DNA of 64,000 nt, taken from the NCBI GenBank assembly GCA_033763655.1, contig JANRKD010000008.1, forward strand, positions 1 through 64,000, given 5' to 3'. Positions 17,034 through 26,569 of this stretch are shown here, piece by piece. The position numbers and the translations under genes were made by a program. The notes beneath the pieces were generated by a model. That model saw only the letters and a list, made by a program, of their open reading frames with translations, searched no databases and was not told the DNA's origin. Positions within the stretch are counted from its first letter, which is position 1. Each line of letters starts with the position of its first letter. Source of the stretch: QFOX01 sp033763655. GTDB taxonomy: Bacteria; Pseudomonadota; Alphaproteobacteria; Rickettsiales; UBA3002.

Positions 17034-18761
17034 TTACGCCGAGCGCACTCTTTTCAGGAAGTCATCCACCTGCGTGTTGAGGTTTTCAGCCTGATGCGAC
17101 AGCTCTTTCGACGCTGCGAGCATCTGCTCGGACGCCGAACCCGCATGGTCGGATGAGGTGCGCACTTCTTTCAAATTGTTCGAGATGGTCTGCGTCCCCT
17201 CCGCCGCCGTCTGCATGTTGCGGGCGATTTCGTTGGTCACCGCCGATTGCTCCTCGACCGCCGAAGCGACACTGTAGGTCGCCTCCGAAATCGAGTTTAC
17301 CGAAATGCCAATCTCACTCAGCGCGCTGATAATCGCATGCGCGGCGGTCTGCATTTCCTGCGCCACCACCTGAATTTCGGCGACGGTTTTATCGGTTTGC
17401 CCGGCGAGGTTTTTCACCTCGCTGGCGACCACGGCGAAGCCCTTACCTGCTTCCCCCGCCCGCGCCGATTCAATCGTCGCATTGAGTGCCAGCAGGTTGA
17501 TCTGCCCAGCGATGTTCGAAATCATCACCATCGCCGCCACCACCTTATCGGTGGCGCTGGTCAGCGCGTTGGCCACCACATCCGCGTTGTTGGCCTTCTC
17601 TTTCGACTGGGCCACCAGCAGGGTGGTTTTCTGCAGCTGGCTGGAAATCTCCTTGACCGAGGAAGAAAGCTCCTCCGCCGCCGAGGCCACCGTCTGCACG
17701 TTGGTGGTGGTGGTTGCCGCCGCGTTGCTGGCATCGCCCGCTTTCTGCGAACTTTCCATTACCGTAGTCACCATGCCGCCGGCGGTTTGCGACAGCTCCG
17801 TCGCCGAGGAAGCCACCACGTTGACGATGCTTTTGACGCTTTGCTCGAAATCGCTGGCCAGTTTTTCCTGCATGGCTTTTTTCTCATGGTCGAGGCGTTT
17901 TTTCTCCGCCTCACCCGCCGCCAGCTTGCCTTGCAGCCCATCGACCGTCGCGAGGATATTCTGCAATTCGTCGTGGCCCAGTTCGATATCCGTGCTGTAA
18001 TTGCCGCCGGAGATCGAGTTAAGGCGCGAATCGAGATAGGCAATCCGGTTGCCCAGAATCTGCTGCAGTTTTTTGGTGGCACCCACCGCAATCACAATGC
18101 CGAGCAGCACAATCGCGATGTTAATCGCAATGCCGACCATGCGGTCACGCTGTGCGGCCTCATACGCCTTCTCGGCCACCACCACTTCGGCAGCCATCAG
18201 CTTCGCATTCATCCCGCCGACTTTGCCGAACTCGCTGATTAATGCCGGCACCTTGTCCCCGAGGCCGACATAATCCCCGGCGCGCGCCATCTCGATGGCG
18301 GGCTTGAGGTGGCCGCCGCCAAACGCTTTGCGGGCTTCGAGGAACTCATCGACCAGGGCTTTTTTCTCCGGGCTTTTATTGACGGCGATATACGCATCCC
18401 ACAGCTTGCCGATGGCCGCCGTGTTTTCGTCGATCTTAGTCATGAGCGCCGCCGGGTCGGGCGCGTGCTCGGTCGAAAGGAAGGTGACAAACAGCACGTT
18501 CTGCGCCGTCATCCGCCGGATTTCGGCCAGTTGCCCCGCAGGTACGGAGCTTTCCTCATAGACCATACGCAGCGACTCGGTGGTGCGTTTGTTGATGAAG
18601 AAGCCAATCACCCCCACCGTGATAATCATCAGGCACAAAATCACGCCCATGGCCATGACTTTCGAACCAAGCTTTTCGAACCAGTGCGAAAAGCCGCCCT
18701 GCGGCGTGGAGTCACCGCCCGTGCGGGTGGCACGCGGGCTGGCGGATGGATTATTGCGCAT
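17034..18761 (-). CDS. Methyl-accepting chemotaxis protein
   Basis: A 575-residue inner-membrane chemoreceptor. A cytoplasmic N-tail is followed by TM1 (about residues 35-57), then a periplasmic four-helix-type sensor (about 58-205), TM2 (about 208-228), a HAMP-like region and a long coiled-coil signalling domain. The hairpin tip reads INLLALNATIESARAGEAGKGFAVVA-EVKNLA, which contacts CheA and CheW. AAGGAG lies 6 bp before the ATG. It stands alone without che genes; the ligand is unknown. Confidence 0.92.
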   Translation of the reverse strand: MRNNPSASPRATRTGGDSTPQGGFSHWFEKLGSKVMAMGVILCLMIITVGVIGFFINKRTTESLRMVYEESSVPAGQLAEIRRMTAQNVLFVTFLSTEHAPDPAALMTKIDENTAAIGKLWDAYIAVNKSPEKKALVDEFLEARKAFGGGHLKPAIEMARAGDYVGLGDKVPALISEFGKVGGMNAKLMAAEVVVAEKAYEAAQRDRMVGIAINIAIVLLGIVIAVGATKKLQQILGNRIAYLDSRLNSISGGNYSTDIELGHDELQNILATVDGLQGKLAAGEAEKKRLDHEKKAMQEKLASDFEQSVKSIVNVVASSATELSQTAGGMVTTVMESSQKAGDASNAAATTTTNVQTVASAAEELSSSVKEISSQLQKTTLLVAQSKEKANNADVVANALTSATDKVVAAMVMISNIAGQINLLALNATIESARAGEAGKGFAVVASEVKNLAGQTDKTVAEIQVVAQEMQTAAHAIISALSEIGISVNSISEATYSVASAVEEQSAVTNEIARNMQTAAEGTQTISNNLKEVRTSSDHAGSASEQMLAASKELSHQAENLNTQVDDFLKRVRSA

Positions 18762-18834
18762 ACATTGCTCCTTAAGGATTAGACAAGGTTTTACCTCGAA
18801 TACATTTCAGCCATTCAGTAATACCACAGAACTT

Positions 18835-20142
18835 CTAGAATTTCACCTGCAGATACGGCATGATTTTCAGTGTATCCGTGAACAGCTCGTCGGCGTTGTA
18901 GTGCCCGACCTGAATACCGGCGGTGTAGAATTTCTCGACCGTCTGTTCGAGGGCGAGGTTCCATTCCGTCCCATAATCCGCGCCGCCGCTTTCCGCCGAG
19001 AAGTCGTGGTAGATGACCATCGCCTTGGTGCCGTTCAGCCACGGGTTCTCGGACTTGGCGACGTAGGTCAGGCCGAGATTGGCATCAATCAGACCCTGAC
19101 CGGGGGTGGTGAGGAACTTATCCACCCAGCCATCGAACGCATGGTTGGTGCCGAGCGCAAACTGCATCGCATTCGCCGTATCGCCGGAATTGCTGCCGTT
19201 GCCGCCGATGGATTCATACTGGCCCTTCAACGTCCACTGCCCAAAGGCAATGCCCGGCTCCACCGAATAATAGTTGAAGTCAAGCTCGTTGGGGTTGTCG
19301 GCGTAATCCGTCTGATAGGCATATTCGAGGTTCAGCAGGCCGGTCACCCCGCCGGCAATCGCGCGCTTACCCTCGAACCGGGCGCCGTAGGTCGCGCTCG
19401 AGAGCGCCGCCGAATCAGGAATATCGAGCAGGTAGGCGTAGCCCGTCAGCGTGCCGAACGGCAGCCCGGCATAGGAAGCGTTGATGAGATGAATGTCGCT
19501 GCCGTCCCAGATGCCCACCGGCGAATCCGTCCCGAACACGCGGTTCACCTGGTTGGCGTAAGCATAGTAGAGTGTCGTGTCCTGAATCGACTGGTTCTTG
19601 ACACTGATTGCATCGAACGTCTGGTCGTTCTGCCGCCAGGCCACGTCGCCGATGAAGCGTTTGTTGCCAAGCGCGATAATCTGCCGCCCCAGCGTGATGT
19701 TGGTGTCCGGAACCCCGGTATAGCTCAACTGAATGCGGTTGACGTTGGTGTCGTCGGGGTCGCCCACCGTCGGGTAGGTGGTTTTACCGTTAATGGTGTC
19801 GTTGTAATGCTCGCGACCAATGCCGGTGACGTTCTCAAACTCCAGCAAGGCGCTTAGATTGTGGAACTTGCCCGTCTCATACCCCAGCCGGGTGCGCAGC
19901 GTGTGCGCGTTGGCTTCGTGCGCCAGCCCGTCCTGATCGACAAATTCATAGCGGTAGCGCGCATCGAAGAGGATTTTCCCCTCGGTCAGCGCTTTGGTGA
20001 ACTCACTTTTGCTCAGCACCGGTTGCGCGGGCGCATCCGCAGCGAAGGCGGCAGGCGACGCACCGGCCACAAGGCACAGGGCCACCGCCGAAAGCAGGTG
20101 GCGGCGTGAAAAGCGGGAGGCGACGGGCGGGTTACGATACAT
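18835..20142 (-). CDS. Outer-membrane porin, alginate-export-like beta-barrel
   Basis: A 435-residue protein with a signal peptide (LLSAVALCLVAGASPAAFAA) followed by alternating beta-barrel strands rich in Tyr, Gly and Asp, ending in Phe (MPYLQVKF) as outer-membrane barrels do. RYRYEFVDQDGL and ANAHTLRTRLGYETG near the start and LGRQIIALGNKRFIGDVAWRQN are typical of the alginate-export/porin group. The start at 20142 (MYRN) has GAGGGA just upstream; an upstream TTG would sit inside that site. The substrate is unknown. Confidence 0.82.
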   Translation of the reverse strand: MYRNPPVASRFSRRHLLSAVALCLVAGASPAAFAADAPAQPVLSKSEFTKALTEGKILFDARYRYEFVDQDGLAHEANAHTLRTRLGYETGKFHNLSALLEFENVTGIGREHYNDTINGKTTYPTVGDPDDTNVNRIQLSYTGVPDTNITLGRQIIALGNKRFIGDVAWRQNDQTFDAISVKNQSIQDTTLYYAYANQVNRVFGTDSPVGIWDGSDIHLINASYAGLPFGTLTGYAYLLDIPDSAALSSATYGARFEGKRAIAGGVTGLLNLEYAYQTDYADNPNELDFNYYSVEPGIAFGQWTLKGQYESIGGNGSNSGDTANAMQFALGTNHAFDGWVDKFLTTPGQGLIDANLGLTYVAKSENPWLNGTKAMVIYHDFSAESGGADYGTEWNLALEQTVEKFYTAGIQVGHYNADELFTDTLKIMPYLQVKF

Positions 20143-20381
20143 AAAATCCCTCAACGATGGTGCGGTGGTTGAACCTGATGACGCTGTTTATCATTCCGGC
20201 ATAGTGCGAGGATAAGCATTTCCTCATCTTTTTAGAAATTGCAACCCATGCTGGCATTGTTATCCACATTTTTTTGCTGCAAACTTCCTGAAGTTGCAGA
20301 AATACCGCAATGCATCACGAATGGCGGGCATCGCGCAAAAAAATCGAAAAAACAGGTGGAAATTGCCCGAAGCGCGCGAAG

Positions 20382-21164
20382 TTACTGCGCCGTCCAGCCG
20401 CCATCCACCGGCAGGCAGATACCGGTAATCGCGCGGCCCGCCGCACCGCAGAGAAATACAACCGTGGCGCCGATTTCCTCCGGGGTGGCGAAGCGCTGCG
20501 AGGGTTGTTTTTCGGCGAGCATGTCGTGGGTGGCGGCCTCGGCGGTGATGCCCTGCCGCGCGGCGCGGTCGTCGATCTGTTTCTGCACCAGCGGGGTGAG
20601 CACCCAGCCCGGGCAGATCGCGTTGCAGGTGATGTTGGCCGTCGCGTTTTCGAGCGCCACCACTTTGGTCATCCCGACGAGGCCGTGCTTGGCGGCGACG
20701 TAGGGCAGTTTTTCCTTCGAGGCGACCAGCCCATGCACCGAGGCGATGTTAACAATGCGCCCGAAATCGCGCTGCTGCATGCCGGGCAACGCCGCTTTCG
20801 TCGCATGAAACGCACTCGACAGATTGATGGCCAGAATGTCGTCCCATTTGTCGTCGGGGAAGGTTTCGGTGCGCCCGGTGAACTGGATGCCGGCATTGTT
20901 CACCAGAATATCGGCAGCACCCAGCTGCGTTTCCGCAACCGCCACCATTTCGCGGATTTGTGCGGGTTGGCGCATGTCGGCGGGGGAGTAGAGGCATCGC
21001 ACACCGTATTTTTCCGCGATGCCGGCGCGCAGAGCCTCAATCGCCGCTGCCTCGCCAAAGCCGTTGATGAGCAGATGCGCGCCCTGCGCGGCGAGCGCGT
21101 GGGCGATGCCCAGACCAATCCCGCTGGTCGAGCCAGTGACAAGGGCGACTTTTCCTTTAAGCAT
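20382..21164 (-). CDS. bdhA: 3-hydroxybutyrate dehydrogenase (SDR family)
   Basis: Oxidises 3-hydroxybutyrate to acetoacetate with NAD, the step that feeds PHB breakdown products into central metabolism. It is 260 residues, with the SDR cofactor motif TGSTSGIGLGIA, NNAG (in VNNAGIQ), catalytic Ser in IASVHGL, the YVAAK active-site Tyr/Lys pair and a C-terminal GICLPVDGGWTAQ close to known D-3-hydroxybutyrate dehydrogenases. The presence of phaC in the same window supports the call. A general SDR role cannot be fully excluded. Confidence 0.87.
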   Translation of the reverse strand: MLKGKVALVTGSTSGIGLGIAHALAAQGAHLLINGFGEAAAIEALRAGIAEKYGVRCLYSPADMRQPAQIREMVAVAETQLGAADILVNNAGIQFTGRTETFPDDKWDDILAINLSSAFHATKAALPGMQQRDFGRIVNIASVHGLVASKEKLPYVAAKHGLVGMTKVVALENATANITCNAICPGWVLTPLVQKQIDDRAARQGITAEAATHDMLAEKQPSQRFATPEEIGATVVFLCGAAGRAITGICLPVDGGWTAQ

Positions 21165-21437
21165 GGCAATTCCTCTCAGGGCAAAGGGTGCGTCTCAGGG
21201 TGGGCAAGGCCGCAATCGCGCCGCGCGGGCTCCACCGCCACGAGGTATACACCCCTTCCTGCGCGCTTGTCACCTGCGGAGAGCGGGCAGCCACGAACAG
21301 GCCAATTGTCACATAATCTTCATCATACCGTCATACAAATGCCACGGGGGTGGGGTAGAGATAGGGTTGAGTCCGGTTTCTCCTGCTTTCTGCAGGCGAA
21401 GCCACCCCCGCAGAAGCCCATGCAAAGGTATTGAATC

Positions 21438-22622
21438 ATGTCTAAATCCATAGAGTCAAACGTCACATTACTAACAGAGAAGCAGCACTGGGGATTAACG
21501 GATGAGCAGCACTGGGGCGATGCCCAAGGCAATGGCCAGCTTGAGGTAATAAAGCGCTACGGCACCAAGACCGGCCTGAGCGACTTGGCCATCCTGCTGG
21601 GTGGCTATGTGGGGAGTCGTACAACCAGGGATGGTCAACGAGCAGGCTATGTTTGGTCGGCCTCTTCCTACGGATACGGAAATGGCTATGTCCGCGCCGT
21701 CAGGGACAACGGTGACCGGCTCTATAGCCATCCGGACGAACGGTATTGTGGGGCGCGCCCCGCTTTGCCATCATCGGTTGCATCTTCACTCGGGCTGAGC
21801 GAAGCGAATCCTTCGCGAAAAATTTCTGGGGTGGACAATACTGAAATAGATGTTGTCGAATATGGCGAATATCCGCAGACCGTTGCTTTTGCGAATGAAT
21901 CACCTGAGAAGGCAGATCGGCTCACGCAGGAACTGGAGAAAGCCTATCAGGACGATCAGAAGAAGCCTTTGGGGCAGCAAAATTTAACAGGCAAGAAATA
22001 TACGTTTGATGCCGAGAAATACGACGCTTGCGACAAGCCGTTCAACGCGAAGGAGCATGCTGAATACCAGCATAATGGTAAGCGGTATATTCGCGTGGAG
22101 GCAAAGCCCTATGGAGGCGATCATTCCGTGCTCTCTAACGGTAAGAAACCACAAACGGGTGAAGTGTACTGGGTAGAAGTACAACCCATCGAGTGGCTAA
22201 GAGACCCCAGCGGCATATATGTAGCTCGGCAGGCACTCTTCGCGGGTGTGCAACTCGACCATGGCAGATATTACGATGGAATTTTTAAGAAAACAGATAT
22301 GCATAACTATCTGAATGGCCCTTTCTGGAAAGAGATGCAGCCTTCGCAAGTGCAGGCTGCCGAGGTGAGTGAACAGACTCCATCGAATGATGAGGGGCGT
22401 GAGAATGCGCTACTTAACGGGGCGCACATCGAACCTTCGCGCATCGTGAAGGACGTCACCCCTGAGATTTTGGCGCGCACGTTGGGTGTGGCCGACATAC
22501 TCACCCCGGGCGGAAAATCACTTCAGCGTCGAATGGATATAACAGCAAGCGGCAACCGCCGCGACCGCTTTGATGAACTTCGCAAAATCGGAGAGAGCCA
22601 CGACAAAGGCGGCCGGGGTTAA
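21438..22622 (+). CDS. Accessory protein with DUF6273-like (C-type-lectin-type) repeats
   Basis: A 394-residue protein without a signal peptide or membrane segment. The first part (about residues 50-112) has VWSASSY...YVRAVRDNGDRL...ARPALP and the second (about 140-300) has YGEYPQTVA, YWVEVQPIEW and MHNYLNGPFW. Both patterns resemble the DUF6273 family, whose ends often read as surface or lectin-fold modules. A short in-frame repeat at the N-terminus gives QHWG twice. Base composition is more AT-rich than its neighbours and no ribosome-binding site is obvious, both hinting at acquisition. Function unknown; the family assignment is from memory of motif shape. Confidence 0.6.
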   Translation: MSKSIESNVTLLTEKQHWGLTDEQHWGDAQGNGQLEVIKRYGTKTGLSDLAILLGGYVGSRTTRDGQRAGYVWSASSYGYGNGYVRAVRDNGDRLYSHPDERYCGARPALPSSVASSLGLSEANPSRKISGVDNTEIDVVEYGEYPQTVAFANESPEKADRLTQELEKAYQDDQKKPLGQQNLTGKKYTFDAEKYDACDKPFNAKEHAEYQHNGKRYIRVEAKPYGGDHSVLSNGKKPQTGEVYWVEVQPIEWLRDPSGIYVARQALFAGVQLDHGRYYDGIFKKTDMHNYLNGPFWKEMQPSQVQAAEVSEQTPSNDEGRENALLNGAHIEPSRIVKDVTPEILARTLGVADILTPGGKSLQRRMDITASGNRRDRFDELRKIGESHDKGGRG

Positions 22623-22658
22623 CCCCCGGCGCCACTGCCGCTCCTGCCGCCGCTTTCC

Positions 22659-24482
22659 TTACGCGCTTTTGCTCGATTTTTCAGCGCGTTTACGCAGGTT
22701 GGGGTCGAGAATCTTTTTGCGCAGGCGGATGGTTTTCGGCGTCACCTCCATCAGCTCGTCCTCCTCGATATAGGCAATCGCCTGTTCGAGCGTCGGCACG
22801 CGCGGCGGAGTCAGCTTCACGGCTTCGTCCTTGCTGGTGGTGCGGATGTTGGTGAGCTGCTTGGCCTTAAGGGCGTTGACCTCAAGGTCGTTGTCGCGGC
22901 TATGCTGGCCGATAATCATGCCTTCATAGATGCGCACGCCATGCGGAATAATCAGGAAGCCGCGCTCCTCAAGCCCCCACAGCGCATATTCCACCGCGAC
23001 GCCCGTGCCGTTGCTGATGAGCACGCCGTTGCGACGTCCGGCAATATCGCCCTTATAGGGGCCGTAGCCAGAAAACAGGCGGCTGAGCACGCCTGAACCG
23101 CGCGTATCGGTCATGAATTCGCCCTGATAGCCGATCATGCCGCGTGAAGGCATGAGGAACTTCATGCGTAGCTTGCCGCCCGAGGAGGGGCGCATTTCGG
23201 TCATCGTGCCTTTACGCAACGAGAGTTTTTCGACCACGACGCCCGAGAATTCCTCATCGACATCGACCTGTACTTCTTCCATCGGCTCGAGGGTGTTGCC
23301 CTCTTCGTCCTTCTGGAACAGCACGCGCGGGCGGCTGACGGAAAGCTCGAAGCCTTCGCGGCGCATGGTTTCAATCAGCACGCCGAGTTGCAACTCGCCA
23401 CGGCCACCGACTTCGAACGCATCCGCCGTCGCGGTTTCCTTGACGCGAATGGCGACGTTCGATTCCGCTTCCTTAAACAGGCGGTCGCGAATCATGCGGC
23501 TGGTGACTTTGGTGCCTTCGGTGCCTGCCAGCGGCGAATCATTGACGCCGATGGTGATCGCCATCGTTGGCGGATCAATCGGGATCGCGCGCAGCGGCGA
23601 TTGCAGCTCCATGCTGCCGACCGTGTCGGCCACGGTGGTTTCGCTTAAGCCCGCGATGGAAACGATGGAACCGGCCTCAGCCTCGGTGACGGGGTTGCGC
23701 TCGATACCGTCGAACGACAGGAGTTTGGTGATGCGGCCCTGCTCGATGACCGTGCCATCAAGGCGGATGCCTTTGACCGGCATGCCGACTTTGGCGACGC
23801 CGGACTCGATTTTCCCGGTCAGGATGCGGCCGAGGAAATTGTCGGATTCAATCAGCGTGACGAGGAAGGCGAAGGTGGCCTCGGGATCGACATCCGGTGC
23901 TTCGACATAGCGCACCACCTCATCCATGATGCAATGCAGGTTCTCGCGCGGCTCGTTCAGATCCTTGACCGCCCAGCCGTTGCGGCCCGAAGCGTAGAGG
24001 ACAGGGAAATCAAGCTGAGCGTCGTTAGCATCGAGCGCGACGAACAGATCGAACACTTCGTTGAGCACCTCATCGACGCGGGCATCCGGACGATCGACCT
24101 TGTTGATGATAACGATCGGGCGCAGACCCTGCGCAAGGGCTTTCATCAGCACGAACTTGGTTTGCGGCATCGGGCCTTCGGCGGCATCGACCAGCAGCAG
24201 CACGCCATCGACCATGCCGAGGATGCGCTCGACCTCGCCGCCGAAATCGGCGTGGCCGGGGGTGTCGATGATGTTGATGCGCGTGTCTTTCCATTGAATG
24301 GAAGTGCATTTGGCGAGGATGGTAATCCCGCGCTCTTTTTCGAGGTCGTTGCTGTCCATCACGCGCTCGTCCACCTTCTGGTTGGCGCGGAACGTGCCTG
24401 CCTGACGCAGCATCACATCAATCAGCGTGGTTTTGCCATGGTCAACGTGGGCGATGATGGCGACGTTACGAAGTGCGGTCAT
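22659..24482 (-). CDS. typA: Ribosome-associated translational GTPase TypA/BipA
   Basis: A 607-residue EF-G-like GTPase that binds ribosomes and affects stress and cold growth. The N-terminus has the P-loop AHVDHGKTTL, the RGITILAK switch, DTPGHADFGGEVERIL and NKVDR. Domains II and III and the BipA-specific C-terminus (GMIGYQGEFMTDTRGSGVL, GRRNGVLISNGTG) follow. The ATG at 24482 places MTALRNVAIIAHVDHGK at the start as in the family; a longer frame upstream lacks similarity. Confidence 0.95.
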   Translation of the reverse strand: MTALRNVAIIAHVDHGKTTLIDVMLRQAGTFRANQKVDERVMDSNDLEKERGITILAKCTSIQWKDTRINIIDTPGHADFGGEVERILGMVDGVLLLVDAAEGPMPQTKFVLMKALAQGLRPIVIINKVDRPDARVDEVLNEVFDLFVALDANDAQLDFPVLYASGRNGWAVKDLNEPRENLHCIMDEVVRYVEAPDVDPEATFAFLVTLIESDNFLGRILTGKIESGVAKVGMPVKGIRLDGTVIEQGRITKLLSFDGIERNPVTEAEAGSIVSIAGLSETTVADTVGSMELQSPLRAIPIDPPTMAITIGVNDSPLAGTEGTKVTSRMIRDRLFKEAESNVAIRVKETATADAFEVGGRGELQLGVLIETMRREGFELSVSRPRVLFQKDEEGNTLEPMEEVQVDVDEEFSGVVVEKLSLRKGTMTEMRPSSGGKLRMKFLMPSRGMIGYQGEFMTDTRGSGVLSRLFSGYGPYKGDIAGRRNGVLISNGTGVAVEYALWGLEERGFLIIPHGVRIYEGMIIGQHSRDNDLEVNALKAKQLTNIRTTSKDEAVKLTPPRVPTLEQAIAYIEEDELMEVTPKTIRLRKKILDPNLRKRAEKSSKSA

Positions 24483-24564
24483 TGGTATCTCAATCAGTTT
24501 CGGCGGGTTGAAGGTGCCCATGCACCCATTGGTGCGCTGCAATAGGCGATTTGGCGCGGTTTGG

Positions 24565-25230
24565 CTAGTGTTTTGTTCGCCTGCGTGGGGCGGGGCTGCC
24601 GATGCCGCTTAAGCGCAGCAGCGCGGGCTCAAGGTCGCGCCCGACCGGGGTGAGGCTGTTGGTCAGTCGCGCCAGCAGCATCGCCCCCATGATATAGACA
24701 TGCATGTCGCGGGCTTTGTGGGCGATGCCTGCGCGTGGAATCAGGCCGGCACTGGCGGCGTTTTTCAACAGTTTTTCAATGTAGTGGCCGTAGCGCTCCG
24801 ACATTTTTTCGGCCAGTTTGTGCAGCTTTTTGTTGTTTGCGCCGATTTCGGCGCCGACCATCGCGTAGGGGCAGCCGCAGATTGTGCCCGTGGTGGCGAG
24901 CGATTCTTTCTGTTCGTCAAGGATGGTGCGGCAGATGGCTTTCAACTGGCGGCGCGGTTCCTGATGGGCGGCAAACAATGCGTCGATTTCGACGCGAGCC
25001 ATTTGCCAGTAATCCTCCAGTGCAGCGGCGGCGAGATCCGATTTCGAGGGAAAGAAATGGTAGAAGCTGCCTTTCTGTACGCCTGCCGCGCGGCAGATGT
25101 CCTCGACGCTCACCTGCGTGTAGCTGTTCGCCCAGATCAGCGTATGGGCGGCGTCGATCAGCTTGCGCTTGGTTTTCGAGGCGGCGCGGCGCGCTATCGG
25201 CTTGCCGTGATGTCTGGGCGGTTTCAGCAT
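24565..25230 (-). CDS. TetR-family repressor of the adjacent RND efflux operon
   Basis: A 221-residue TetR-like protein. The N-terminal helix-turn-helix reads SVEDICRAAGVQKGSFYHFFPSKSDL; the C-terminal ligand domain contains GTICGCPYAMVGAEIG, a pattern of the TetR subgroup near YP_/AcrR-like regulators. The ATG at 25230 is preferred because the upstream in-frame start at 25260 lies inside the operator. It is divergent from the RND genes, and two near-identical palindromes fill the gap, so autoregulation and control of the pump are the natural inference. The inducer is unknown. Confidence 0.87.
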   Translation of the reverse strand: MLKPPRHHGKPIARRAASKTKRKLIDAAHTLIWANSYTQVSVEDICRAAGVQKGSFYHFFPSKSDLAAAALEDYWQMARVEIDALFAAHQEPRRQLKAICRTILDEQKESLATTGTICGCPYAMVGAEIGANNKKLHKLAEKMSERYGHYIEKLLKNAASAGLIPRAGIAHKARDMHVYIMGAMLLARLTNSLTPVGRDLEPALLRLSGIGSPAPRRRTKH

Positions 25231-25237
25231 AGCCGTC

Positions 25238-25307
25238 AGGATACTTGACCGTACGGTCAAGTCAACCGCATTTCGTACTTGACTGCACGGTCAAGTATGA
25301 ATAAATT
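25238..25307. promoter_or_regulatory. Divergent promoters with twin TetR operators
   Basis: Two 20-bp palindromes: ACTTGACCGTACGGTCAAGT (25243-25262, perfect) and ACTTGACTGCACGGTCAAGT (25277-25296, one mismatched pair), with centres 34 bp apart. Rightward promoter: TTGACT (25279-25284), 17-bp spacer, TAAATT (25302-25307), with the second operator covering the -35. Leftward promoter: TTGACT (25265-25260), 16-bp spacer, TATCCT (25243-25238), with the first operator filling the spacer. Both genes would be silenced by a repressor bound here. Confidence 0.85.
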
Positions 25308-25347
25308 GCGCGCAATAAAAAATTCCCAACCACACAGACAGGGGCCG

Positions 25348-26568
25348 ATGGTGACGCCGATGCGAACGCGCCGATTTCCGCTGAAATGGCTGCTTTTTGC
25401 GGTGCTCGCGGGCATTGCGCTTTACTACGGCGCGGGCCTGTCGGGGCGTGGTGGCGCGGCGTCGGCAACGGCGGGTTACGGCGGCGCGGTGCCTGTTAGT
25501 GTCGCGGCAGTAGTGGTTAAGCCGGTGACACAGTGGGCCGAGTTCTCCGGTATTTTCGAGGCGGTGCATGCGGCGGAAATCCGTCCGCGCATCGGCGGGC
25601 AGATTACGGCCATCCATTTTGCCGATGGCGCGCAGGTGAAAAAGGGCGCGCCGCTTTTTACCATCGATCCGCGCCCCTACGAGGCCGAGTTGCTGCGTGC
25701 TAAGGGCGCGCTTGCCAGCGCTCAGTCTGCCGCCACCAATGCCGCGACGGAATATGCCCGCGCCGCGAAGCTGGTGAAAAGCAAGGCCATTTCGCAAAGC
25801 GAATTTGAGGGTCGCGCCAGCGCCGCCCGGCAGACACAAGGGGCGCTGGATTCGGCGCGCGGGGCGCTGAAAGTCGCCGAGGTGAATCTTTCCTACACGC
25901 GCATTGCCGCACCGATTTCGGGCAAGATCAGCCGTGCCGAAATCACCGTAGGCAACCAGGTCGAAGCAGGGGCGTCCGCGCCGCTCTTGGCCAGCATCGT
26001 CACGCTCTCGCCGCTTTATGCCAGCTTCGATATCGACGAACATACCTACCTGAAAACCATACGCGGTGTATCTGCGGCAAAGCTGCGCAGCATTCCGGTC
26101 GAGGTTGGCCTTGGCAATGCCGGGGATACCCCAATTGCCGCGCGCATCCACGCGTTTGACAACCAGATGGCGCCCGGGAGCGGCACCATCCGCGTGCGGG
26201 CGCTGGTCGAGAATACCGACGCTACCTTGCTGCCCGGGCTTTATGCCCGCGTGCGCATCGGCACGCCTGATGCGGTGGAGGTTGCGCTGGTGCATCCTTC
26301 GGCCATCGGCACCGACCAGAGCAAGAAATTCGTCATGGTGGTGGGGGAGGGCGACAAGGCCACCTACCGCGAGGTGACGCTCGGCGGCATGGCAGAGGGG
26401 CTGCAGGTGATTGCAAGCGGGCTGCATGCGGGTGAGCGGGTGATTGTCAACGGCCTGCAGCGCGTGCGTCCCGGTGCGCCGATTCTTCCTGCGTCGGTCG
26501 ATATGCACACGCTGGCGCCGCTAAGTCCGCCCGCACCGGCAGCGTCCGCTGCCACGAAAGCGCCGTAG
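25348..26568 (+). CDS. RND efflux periplasmic adaptor (membrane fusion protein)
   Basis: A 406-residue adaptor linking the inner-membrane pump to the outer-membrane channel. It has an N-terminal membrane anchor (WLLFAVLAGIALYYGAGL), a lipoyl-type half (VRPRIGGQI-like EIRPRIGGQITAIHFADGAQVKKG), an alpha-hairpin (about residues 95-170), the second lipoyl half (YTRIAAPISGKISRAEITVGNQV) and a beta-barrel domain (VRALVENTDATLLPGLYARV). The ATG at 25348 has AGGGG 5 bp upstream; in-frame ATGs nearer the operator lack one. The pump gene begins 1 bp after the stop. Confidence 0.92.
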   Translation: MVTPMRTRRFPLKWLLFAVLAGIALYYGAGLSGRGGAASATAGYGGAVPVSVAAVVVKPVTQWAEFSGIFEAVHAAEIRPRIGGQITAIHFADGAQVKKGAPLFTIDPRPYEAELLRAKGALASAQSAATNAATEYARAAKLVKSKAISQSEFEGRASAARQTQGALDSARGALKVAEVNLSYTRIAAPISGKISRAEITVGNQVEAGASAPLLASIVTLSPLYASFDIDEHTYLKTIRGVSAAKLRSIPVEVGLGNAGDTPIAARIHAFDNQMAPGSGTIRVRALVENTDATLLPGLYARVRIGTPDAVEVALVHPSAIGTDQSKKFVMVVGEGDKATYREVTLGGMAEGLQVIASGLHAGERVIVNGLQRVRPGAPILPASVDMHTLAPLSPPAPAASAATKAP

Positions 26569-26569
26569 C

